From NCBI GenBank assembly GCA_016937915.1, contig JAFGVR010000065.1, forward strand, positions 1 through 7,830: a stretch of DNA of 7,830 nucleotides, read 5' to 3'. The DNA is from Campylobacterales bacterium (GTDB lineage Bacteria > Campylobacterota > Campylobacteria > Campylobacterales > Sulfurimonadaceae). The notes below the pieces were generated by a model. The model did no database searches. It was not told the DNA's origin and saw only the letters and a list, made by a program, of their open reading frames with translations. Shown here piece by piece: positions 1 to 6,690 of this stretch. Position 1 is the first letter of the stretch, and each line of letters begins with the position of its first letter. Made by a program: the position numbers and the translations under genes.

Positions 1-1262
1 ATACTCACTTCTTAGTAAATAAAAATATTTTTGACTCTAAAGTTTGGAATATGAAAGAGTGGATAATCAACTATACTCAAAGTTTAGAAGATGAAAACTA
101 TATGGTCAGCTATATCAATAAAGAACTTGCAGAGCAACATAAGAAAGAAAAAGAACTTATGTTTACAAAGATAAAAAATACAATATCTAATAAAATGCAA
201 GTGGGTAAACCATTTGCTGTTTATGGTGAAAATATTCATGGGAATATAGAACTAATTAGTTTCTACCCTGTAAAAGATGTGCATAATAAAAAAAATATGG
301 CATGGTTAGTTTCTTATGAAGAAAGCAGTTATATAGAAGAGATTTTAAGATTTAAAAATGTTTTAATCATAAGCACAATAATTATATCGATACTTTTATT
401 TTTAATTATTTATTATCTTTTAAATCAAAAAGAAAGATTGGAATTAGAGGTAAAAAATAAAACTAAAAAACTTCAAGATAGTCAAAACAGTCTTAAACAG
501 CTTAATAAAACACTTATAGAAAGAGTAGATGAAAATGTTAAAGAACTAAGGAAAAAAGATCATTTGCTACTAGAACAATCAAAACTAGCACAAATGGGTG
601 AAATGCTAAATATGATAGCACATCAGTGGAGACAACCACTGAATGCACTTTCTGCCTCAACTATAAACCTGTCGTTACAAAATGATTTTGAAACACTAAC
701 AAAAGAATCCATCGAAGAGATAAGTTCCTATATTCAAAAAGAGGCTCAAAAGATGTCAAAAACCATTGATGATTTTATGGAATTTAACAAATCAGAGGAA
801 AATAAAAAATTTAACTTAAACAGTGCAATAGATAATACCAAAGAGATAGTACTTCCTCAGCTCAAAAATAGATCTATAGAACTCATAACTCAGGTAGATA
901 ATGATATATCTGTATTTCATAATGAAAAAGCTTTAGAGCATGTACTTTTAAATCTAATCACAAACGCAAGAGATGCATTTGATGAGAATAAAACTATTGA
1001 AAATAAATGGATAAAAATATATTCACAAATAGATGAAGACAAAGTGATGCTAAAGATTGAAGATAATGCTGGAGGGATACCTCAAGAGATAATAACCAAG
1101 GTATTTAACCCTTATTTTACCACTAAAGAGCAAGGTAAAGGTACGGGTATAGGACTCTACATGTCAAAACAGATGATAGAAGCAATAGATGGTTCATCTA
1201 TACAAGTAGAAAATTCTACAGATGGTGCGATTTTTACAATCATTTTTAATTTAAAAAAATAA
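1..1262 (+). CDS. Sensor histidine kinase, membrane-bound, 5' end missing (partial)
   Basis: This is the C-terminal part of a two-component sensor kinase. The frame is open from base 3 through the ATG at 51, adding 16 residues, and no Shine-Dalgarno precedes that ATG, so the real start lies to the left. Counting from Met 51, residues 1-103 look like the end of an extracytoplasmic Cache-like sensor, 104-124 are a transmembrane helix, and about 125-180 a charged coiled-coil linker. The HisKA H-box is AHQWRQPLN with phospho-acceptor His191. The HATPase domain follows with N-box NLITNARDAF (301-310), G1 EDNAGG (337-342), an F-box around FNPYFTTK (352-359) and G2 GKGTGIGL (362-369). All catalytic boxes are present. 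No receiver domain is fused, so the partner regulator should be encoded elsewhere, perhaps upstream. The ligand cannot be told from sequence. It is convergent with mfd and not part of that operon. Confidence 0.93.
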   Translation, partial: THFLVNKNIFDSKVWNMKEWIINYTQSLEDENYMVSYINKELAEQHKKEKELMFTKIKNTISNKMQVGKPFAVYGENIHGNIELISFYPVKDVHNKKNMAWLVSYEESSYIEEILRFKNVLIISTIIISILLFLIIYYLLNQKERLELEVKNKTKKLQDSQNSLKQLNKTLIERVDENVKELRKKDHLLLEQSKLAQMGEMLNMIAHQWRQPLNALSASTINLSLQNDFETLTKESIEEISSYIQKEAQKMSKTIDDFMEFNKSEENKKFNLNSAIDNTKEIVLPQLKNRSIELITQVDNDISVFHNEKALEHVLLNLITNARDAFDENKTIENKWIKIYSQIDEDKVMLKIEDNAGGIPQEIITKVFNPYFTTKEQGKGTGIGLYMSKQMIEAIDGSSIQVENSTDGAIFTIIFNLKK

Positions 1263-1279
1263 TTAAAATCGCTAATTAT
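1253..1279 (-). terminator. Possible weak intrinsic terminator after mfd
   Basis: Just past the mfd stop, read on the minus strand, there is a perfect 7-bp inverted repeat (ATAATTA at 1279-1273 and TAATTAT at 1265-1259) with a 7-base loop, followed by six T residues (1258-1253). The stem has only A-T pairs, so it would be unstable alone, but the position and T-tract fit an intrinsic terminator for the minus-strand operon. It overlaps the stop codon of the convergent histidine kinase. On the plus strand the hairpin is followed by A residues, so it would not serve the kinase gene. No better terminator is visible in the 31-base gap. Confidence 0.35.
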
Positions 1280-1293
1280 AAAAAAACTTAATT

Positions 1294-4272
1294 TTAAACC
1301 TTACTCTTTCTAAGATGCACAAGCGTAGCTTTTATTATGTCATCATCATCTTTACTATGCGATTTTATGCTCTCTTTTTTATCATCTCTGTATGTAAAGG
1401 TGATGTTTTGTCCATAGTTTGTAACTGAGCGGATTTTTTGTTTTAGGCTTAGTAGTTTTATAACCATAAGCTCTATAAACTGTTTTGTTGGAGTGTCAAG
1501 TTCACCAAAGCGGTCAATCAACTCCTCTTCTATCTCATATATCTCAACAACCTCTTCACATTGGCTTAAGCGTCTGTATATATCTAAACGGAGTCTGTCT
1601 TCAGTTACAACGGTATCAGATATAAAAGCTGAGATGCTAAGCTTGATGTCAACTTTCTCTTTTTTATCTTCCACTTTATTACTTAGCTCTTTGATAGCAT
1701 CTTCTAACATCCTTAGATAAAGTGAATATCCTATATTTTTGATATGTCCACTTTGTGCATCTCCAACTAAGTTTCCACCACCCCTTATCTCCAAATCATG
1801 ATGAGCTAGAACCGAGCCACTACCTAAAAATGAGTTTGATTCAAGTGCTAAAAGTCTTTTTTTAGCTTCATCTGTTAGGTTGTTTTTATCTTCAACTATG
1901 AAGTATGCAAACCCCTCACTGCTTCCACGCCCAACACGACCGCGAAGCTGATGCAAATCTGCGATACCAAACCTATCTGCACCATCTACTATGATGGTAT
2001 TAACTCTAGGCATGTGGATACCACTTTCTATGATAGAAGTTGCTATCATCATATCATACTCACCAGCTTCAAACTTTAAAAGCTCTTTTTCTGTAACAGC
2101 TGCTGAGATTTTTGAGTGAAGCATAAGGACTCTAAGCTCTGGTAAAAGTGCTTTTATCTCCCCCATCTTTATAGGCATGTGATCAATTGAGTTGTGAACA
2201 TAAAAAACCTGACCACCACGGCGAAGCTCACGCATCACCACCTCTTTTATAAGCTTCTCATCATAAGCTTTTACAAATGTTCTAACACCCAACCTTGCAC
2301 TAGGTGGAGTTAAAAGCTGACTCATAGTTTTTATAGAGCTTAGGGCTTGATTGAGTGAACGAGGTATCGGAGTAGCACTCATAGAGAGCATGTGAACAGT
2401 TGAGTAAAGCTCTTTTATCTTCTCTTTTTGTTTTACACCAAACTTATGCTCCTCATCAACTATAACCACACCTAAGTTTTTAAACTCTAAACCAAACAAA
2501 GAGTGTGTACCAACTACAGCATCTATCTCACCACTAGCCAAACCTTTTATAATGCTATTTTTATCTTTTGCACTTACAAATCTATCTAGTTTTGCATATC
2601 TGATGCCAAGATCTTTAAACCTATCATCAAGGCTTCTAAAATGTTGAGCTGATAATAGCGTAGTAGGTACTATAAACGCTGACTGATACCCTGATTTGTA
2701 CGCTGCATAGATGGTGTTCATAGCTACTTCAGTTTTACCAAAACCAACATCACCGCTTAAAAGTTTATCCATGATGTGACCAGAACTCATCTCAGAGACT
2801 ATCTCATCTATCGCATCTCGCTGATCATCAGTATAGTCAAACCCAGCCATCTTTTGAAAAACTTTTAGCTCATCTTTTGCTATCCCTATAACAGGTGCTT
2901 TTATAAGCTCTCTTGCAGCTGCTGTATTTACTATAGTTCCAGCTATCTCAAAGAGTTTTTTTCTAACACTCTCTTTTAGTTTACCAAAACTACCTTTGCC
3001 AAGACGATCTAAAACAGGAGTTGAGCCTCCACTTGCCATATATCTATCGATATAGTCTAAGTTCTCAACAGGAAGAAGAATTTTATCATCACCAACATAC
3101 TTGATAACCAAAAAGTCTTTAATACCGCCAAGTATCTCAGTCTTTTCAATTTTCTCAAATATCCCTACCCCATAATCCTCATGAACTACATAATCCCCAG
3201 CTTTTAGATCATCTAGTAAAATTGAGCTTTTACGGCGGCGGCGTTTTTTATCTGGCTTGTTTAGTGATACTACAAGTTCATCATCACTTAATATATTTAA
3301 TATATATGGAGCGTAAATTTTTGTGATGTTTTGGGTCTCAAAAAGCCCCACTTGTTTCATCACCGCTTCATTTGCAGCTATGATAGTTATCTTTTTATCT
3401 TTATGGACATTTAAGAGGGTGTTTATATCAGTTGGCAGAAGCTCTTTAAAGTTTCCGCTCTCTTTTAAAACATCCACATTAAAATCATCTCTACTAATCG
3501 TTGGAGCATTTAGTGCATAAGCATCTACTAGCAGATTATCAAGATTTCGTATAAGTTTTACATTTTTGCCATCTAAAAAATTTACTGCCTCATCAAGATA
3601 CCAAAACCCAAGAGATGCTATATCTTTTTGTAAACAATCAAACTCACTTGAACTTATCTTTGAGTTTAACCTCTCATATCCATCCCCGTCCAAAGAATAA
3701 AATGCACATGCGAGTTCAAACCCCTCAAGCTCCTCTTTTAGGGTTCTTTGAGACTCAAGTTCAAAATATTTTATCTGTTCAATCTCATCATCAAAAAGTG
3801 AGATGCGAATAGGGTTTGGTGAAGATGGTGGATATATATCTATGATATCTCCACGAAAAGAGATCTCCCCCTCCACTTGAACTATGTCAACAAAGGTATA
3901 ACCCCAGTGAAGCATCTGATGCTTAAAACTGTTTAGGTCTAGTTTTTGCCCAAACTCTATGTTTATAGACTCTAAAATCTCTTTTTTTGGAAGTTTGAAA
4001 AGCAAAGTTTTTAGAGGTGATATGATGAGTGGTTTATCTTTGGCGTTGTAGTATCTTCTAAGTGCGCTAAAGAGCTCGTGCAACTCCTCTTTGTAACTTC
4101 TAAGATCATCCCCAAAAGTTGCACGAAAATCTGGAAAAAGTATGACCTCTTTTTTAAAAAAATCAGCCACACTCTTTAACTCTAAAGCCTCTTTGTGATC
4201 TTCACAAATAAGAAGCTCTAAGTTGCTTTTTTTCTCTGTTTTAAAATATTCAAATAGTATGTTTTGAGACAT
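1294..4272 (-). CDS. mfd: Transcription-repair coupling factor Mfd
   Basis: Mfd is a cytoplasmic ATP-driven DNA translocase that removes RNA polymerase stalled at lesions and recruits UvrA for nucleotide excision repair. The 992-residue product starts with a UvrB-like region (GDIIDIYPPS at 141-150, FDDEIEQIKYF at 160-170). A basic linker (KKRRRRK, 342-348) and a CarD-like RNA-polymerase-interacting domain (about 353-411, with the GDYVVHEDYGVGIF core) follow. The RecG-type translocase has Walker A GDVGFGKTE (507-515, Lys513), DEEH (606-609), SATPIPRSL (632-640), HQLRGRVGRG (774-783) and the TRG element HHDLEIRGGG (824-833). It is about 155 residues shorter than the 1148-residue E. coli protein, mostly before the translocase, but close to the length I recall for H. 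pylori and Campylobacter Mfd. The start is an ATG 6 bases after the bactofilin stop, with a weak AGG 5 bases upstream that overlaps that stop. It is last in the operon. Confidence 0.98.
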   Translation of the reverse strand: MSQNILFEYFKTEKKSNLELLICEDHKEALELKSVADFFKKEVILFPDFRATFGDDLRSYKEELHELFSALRRYYNAKDKPLIISPLKTLLFKLPKKEILESINIEFGQKLDLNSFKHQMLHWGYTFVDIVQVEGEISFRGDIIDIYPPSSPNPIRISLFDDEIEQIKYFELESQRTLKEELEGFELACAFYSLDGDGYERLNSKISSSEFDCLQKDIASLGFWYLDEAVNFLDGKNVKLIRNLDNLLVDAYALNAPTISRDDFNVDVLKESGNFKELLPTDINTLLNVHKDKKITIIAANEAVMKQVGLFETQNITKIYAPYILNILSDDELVVSLNKPDKKRRRRKSSILLDDLKAGDYVVHEDYGVGIFEKIEKTEILGGIKDFLVIKYVGDDKILLPVENLDYIDRYMASGGSTPVLDRLGKGSFGKLKESVRKKLFEIAGTIVNTAAARELIKAPVIGIAKDELKVFQKMAGFDYTDDQRDAIDEIVSEMSSGHIMDKLLSGDVGFGKTEVAMNTIYAAYKSGYQSAFIVPTTLLSAQHFRSLDDRFKDLGIRYAKLDRFVSAKDKNSIIKGLASGEIDAVVGTHSLFGLEFKNLGVVIVDEEHKFGVKQKEKIKELYSTVHMLSMSATPIPRSLNQALSSIKTMSQLLTPPSARLGVRTFVKAYDEKLIKEVVMRELRRGGQVFYVHNSIDHMPIKMGEIKALLPELRVLMLHSKISAAVTEKELLKFEAGEYDMMIATSIIESGIHMPRVNTIIVDGADRFGIADLHQLRGRVGRGSSEGFAYFIVEDKNNLTDEAKKRLLALESNSFLGSGSVLAHHDLEIRGGGNLVGDAQSGHIKNIGYSLYLRMLEDAIKELSNKVEDKKEKVDIKLSISAFISDTVVTEDRLRLDIYRRLSQCEEVVEIYEIEEELIDRFGELDTPTKQFIELMVIKLLSLKQKIRSVTNYGQNITFTYRDDKKESIKSHSKDDDDIIKATLVHLRKSKV

Positions 4273-4278
4273 TTTTAC

Positions 4279-4686
4279 CTAAACTATCTCTTCTACTACA
4301 GCTTGAGTAGCGATATTATTATTGCCATCTTTTAAAACTGAAGTCCCCTCAAAGATACCTTTAGCCTCGATAACTAATTCACTAGATGCAATAGAACCAC
4401 TTATATGTCCACCAGCTTTTATCTCGATGCGATCTGAGTTGATATTGCCATCTACAAATCCTTGAACAACTACCCTTTTACTAGAGATATCACCTTTTAT
4501 CTTTCCATTTTTACCGACATTTATATCTCTTTGGGAGTTTATAACCCCCTCAAATGTTCCGTCCACATAAAGGTTACAAGTTAAACTCATCTCCCCTTTG
4601 ATAGTGCTACCCGCTGTGATGATGGTAGTGTCTGAGTCGGTTCTTGTACTTTTATCTGAGCTGTCGCCCTTACCAAAGATTGCCAT
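4279..4686 (-). CDS. ccmA: Bactofilin cytoskeletal protein, CcmA type
   Basis: A 135-residue bactofilin, a protein family that self-assembles without nucleotide into filaments and often scaffolds cell-wall enzymes at the inner membrane. After a short polar N-tail opening MAIFGK (which resembles the MAIF start of H. pylori CcmA), residues about 22-116 form repeating short beta rungs with recurrent Gly/Ile positions: IKGEMS (29-34), VDGTFEGVI (41-49), GKIKGDI (61-67), VQGFVDGNI (74-82), GGHISGSI (92-99) and AKGIFEG (108-114). This is the right-handed beta-helix pattern of the family. There is no signal peptide or membrane segment. The start is secured by an AAGGAGG 10 bases upstream. The first 100 bases overlap the end of the M23 peptidase gene in another frame. 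The neighbouring peptidase and the H. pylori gene order support a cell-shape role; helical or curved shape here is inference. Confidence 0.93.
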   Translation of the reverse strand: MAIFGKGDSSDKSTRTDSDTTIITAGSTIKGEMSLTCNLYVDGTFEGVINSQRDINVGKNGKIKGDISSKRVVVQGFVDGNINSDRIEIKAGGHISGSIASSELVIEAKGIFEGTSVLKDGNNNIATQAVVEEIV

Positions 4687-5546
4687 GGGATATTATCCTC
4701 CTTTTTAAATATATCATTATAATTTTTTATACTCCATTCCACAAAATAGATTGGATTTACAGCTTGATGGATAAATTTTATCTCATAATGAAGGTGTGGT
4801 CCACTACTCATACCAGAATTTCCTGTATATGCTATAAGTGTACCTTTTTTAACAAATTGACCCGATTTTACCACAACTTTATTTAAATGACCATAGTTTG
4901 TTCTAAACCCATAATTATGATTTAAAATAACTAGATTTCCAAAACCGCTGCTTTTATGAAATCCTGCCCACTCAACCAAACCATCAGCTGTAGCATAAAC
5001 AGGAGTATCCATAGGAGCTCTCATATCGATCCCCTTATGAAACTCTTTTCTATTTAATGTAGGATGGATGCGATAACCAAAACTACTCGTTATACCTTTA
5101 TTTACAATAGGTGAGCCATTTGGGATAAACTGTAAAAGTGCAACTTTATGTTCAGAATCAAGCTTTGCTATATCTACCCTCTCTAATAAAGACTTATCTT
5201 TTACACTCTCTTCAAGCCCTATAAGTGTCTCTATCTCTGAGAGTGATTCTGATACCTCTTGAAGCTCTTTTTTCTTGGCAATTAAGAGTGAATATGTTTT
5301 TTCAACCTCTTTATTTAAACTTGTATTTTTATTTTTCAACTCACTAAAAGCTTTTTCAACCTCTTGTTTATTTTTCTCTATATCTGAAACTTGTTTATCA
5401 AGATAAAGGATAGTAGCCACCCCTATAACTCCAACAAATAAAAGAAACAAAACAAAGTAAAGGAGTACTTTTTTTACAAACTTATGTACATTTACTTGCT
5501 TTAAACCATTATCATCATGAATAGTGATAGTAAAATGACTATTCAT
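4587..5546 (-). CDS. csd1: M23 (LytM) peptidoglycan endopeptidase, Csd1-like, membrane-anchored
   Basis: A 319-residue zinc peptidase predicted to cut peptide cross-links of peptidoglycan in the periplasm. Residues 1-27 are a short cytoplasmic tail, about 28-49 a hydrophobic anchor, and about 51-108 a coiled coil. The LytM domain is about 145-270: SSFGYRIHP (154-162), metal ligands His170 and Asp174 in FHKGIDM, YGHL with His220, and HLHYE with His251 and His253. All ligands and catalytic histidines are present, so it should be active. The frame extends up to a TTG at 5552, but I chose the ATG at 5546: it sits 6 bases after GAGAAGGG, and the TTG would leave no spacing. It overlaps the folC end by 8 bases and the bactofilin start by 100. 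The symbol rests on gene order and intact residues; H. pylori has a second paralogue (csd2) next door and this locus does not, so it could represent the unduplicated ancestor. Confidence 0.92.
   Translation of the reverse strand: MNSHFTITIHDDNGLKQVNVHKFVKKVLLYFVLFLLFVGVIGVATILYLDKQVSDIEKNKQEVEKAFSELKNKNTSLNKEVEKTYSLLIAKKKELQEVSESLSEIETLIGLEESVKDKSLLERVDIAKLDSEHKVALLQFIPNGSPIVNKGITSSFGYRIHPTLNRKEFHKGIDMRAPMDTPVYATADGLVEWAGFHKSSGFGNLVILNHNYGFRTNYGHLNKVVVKSGQFVKKGTLIAYTGNSGMSSGPHLHYEIKFIHQAVNPIYFVEWSIKNYNDIFKKEDNIPWQSLVRATAQIKVQEPTQTLPSSQRVALSKGR
4697..4703 (-). promoter_or_regulatory. Strong ribosome binding site for the bactofilin, inside the M23 gene
   Basis: The minus strand reads AAGGAGG, a near-perfect anti-16S complement, 10 bases before the bactofilin ATG. 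It lies wholly inside the peptidase coding sequence, where it encodes Lys282, Glu283 and the first base of Asp284. It fixes the bactofilin start at 4686 and suggests that the bactofilin can be initiated by ribosomes independently of, or in addition to, coupled translation from the peptidase. Confidence 0.75.
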
Positions 5547-6690
5547 CACCAACCCTTCTCAAAAATGCTTCAGCCACACTAAATGAACCAAATACAAGAT
5601 AGTTTTTAGAGTTATCCAACTCCTTAAAATCACAAAACTCTATACCAAGCTCTTTTATAACCTCTTTGAGTTTATCTTTTCTCTCTATCCTTTCCTCATC
5701 TACATCTATTATCTCAATAGCAGTGATGATCGGTTTTAAAATAGACAAAATCTCTTTATAGTTTTTATCGCTATAAGTATTATAGATAAGTGTATATCTG
5801 TTTGGTTGCAAAGCTTTATAGATAGAATTTGCAGCTAAAGTGTTGTGTCCAACATCTAATAAAACATTATCTCTAAACTGAGTAACTCTTCCAAAAAGTT
5901 TTGAGTTTTTAAAATTGTATGCTTCATAAGAGATGCCAAGTGATTTTAGAGCAGATATAGCCAAAGAGAGATTATCTTTTAGATACTCTGCAAGATTTAA
6001 CCCTTTTGAGATAATCTCTATATTTTTAAAATCCACCTCATCTAAAAGTTCATAAACTCTTTTATAACTCACCCCTTTAGAAGCACTAATCTCATCTGCA
6101 ACTTCATAAACTTCATCATATCTCTGATTTGCCAGTATCGCTTGATTTTGGATAGCATTTAGTTTTGTTGTAGCTATACTTTTTATATCATTTCCCAAAA
6201 ATGCTTCATGGTCAAAATCTATGGGTGTGACTAATGTTAAGATTTTATCAAAAACAGCAGTAGCATCGTGTTCACCACCCAAACCAGCCTCTAGCACTAT
6301 ATAATCACATCTATTAAAAACAACCATAGCCAAAAGGGTAGTATATTCAAAATAACTCAAAGAATCTGACTGTTCTTTTATTAGCATGGTTTGAAGTTTT
6401 TGGTGAGCATCTTCTAAAATATCATCAGTTGCATTTGCCCCATCTATCCAGATGCGTTCATTAAACTCCAATATATGTGGAGAGGTGTAATGCCCAACAC
6501 TAAAACCCAAAGAAAAAAGTGCAGATGCTAAAAAACGCCCAGTTGTCCCCTTACCATTTGTCCCTATTAGATGGATAATATTTTTATCTAAAAAATTATT
6601 TTTTACACTTTTATACACTTTTGGAAAGCGTTCATAATCTATCTCTTTATAATAAAGAGGTTTTAAATCAAGATATTTTTGCAGCTTCAC
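5539..6690 (-). CDS. folC: Folylpolyglutamate synthase / dihydrofolate synthase FolC
   Basis: A cytoplasmic Mur-ligase-type enzyme that joins glutamate to dihydropteroate and/or to reduced folates using ATP. The 383-residue product has the P-loop GTNGKGTT (43-50), HYTSPHIL (67-74), NERIWIDG (77-84), EAGLGGEHDATA (134-145, the family's E-x-GLGG-x-x-DAT motif), IDFDHEAFLG (157-166) with a metal-binding His161, a candidate carbamylated lysine at Lys176, FGR (266-268) and LLDVGHNTLAA (277-287) in the C-terminal domain. It is somewhat shorter than E. coli FolC (about 420 residues). Whether it has both activities cannot be told by eye; a single FolC usually does both. The start is a GTG whose G is the last base of the cyclase stop codon (TAGTG), with AGGGTGG 10 bases upstream. 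It overlaps the next gene by 8 bases, so coupling is likely on both sides. Confidence 0.95.
   Translation of the reverse strand: MKLQKYLDLKPLYYKEIDYERFPKVYKSVKNNFLDKNIIHLIGTNGKGTTGRFLASALFSLGFSVGHYTSPHILEFNERIWIDGANATDDILEDAHQKLQTMLIKEQSDSLSYFEYTTLLAMVVFNRCDYIVLEAGLGGEHDATAVFDKILTLVTPIDFDHEAFLGNDIKSIATTKLNAIQNQAILANQRYDEVYEVADEISASKGVSYKRVYELLDEVDFKNIEIISKGLNLAEYLKDNLSLAISALKSLGISYEAYNFKNSKLFGRVTQFRDNVLLDVGHNTLAANSIYKALQPNRYTLIYNTYSDKNYKEILSILKPIITAIEIIDVDEERIERKDKLKEVIKELGIEFCDFKELDNSKNYLVFGSFSVAEAFLRRVGDE
5553..5560 (-). promoter_or_regulatory. Ribosome binding site deciding the M23 peptidase start
   Basis: The minus strand reads GAGAAGGG ending 6 bases before the ATG at 5546, a normal spacing. 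The in-frame TTG at 5552 abuts this site and the GTG at 5549 is only 3 bases from it, so both are unlikely starts. The site lies inside the last codons of folC, so terminating folC ribosomes can feed peptidase translation. Confidence 0.6.

Noticed and set aside
1263..1297. Second inverted repeat TTAAAAT (1263-1269) / ATTTTAA (1291-1297) between the convergent genes
   Set aside because: It has only A-T pairs with a 21-base loop, runs into the mfd stop codon, and lacks a following T-tract on the plus strand. It is expected by chance in such AT-rich sequence, and the 1253-1279 hairpin is the better candidate.
1493..3812. Three plus-strand frames within the mfd region (1493-1720, 3323-3520, 3615-3812)
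   Set aside because: All are antisense to the intact Mfd coding sequence, with serine- and leucine-rich shadow-like translations.
4273..4278. Promoter for mfd in the gap after the bactofilin
   Set aside because: The gap is 6 bases, and I saw no convincing -10/-35 pair in the bactofilin end; read-through from the operon is the simpler explanation.
4644..4886. Plus-strand open frame of 80 codons opposite the peptidase/bactofilin overlap
   Set aside because: It is antisense to the conserved LytM domain and has no supporting start signal. The overlap itself is explained by two minus-strand genes.
5547..5552. TTG at 5552 or GTG at 5549 as the peptidase start
   Set aside because: The GAGAAGGG ribosome binding site touches the TTG and is only 3 bases from the GTG; the ATG at 5546 has normal 6-base spacing.
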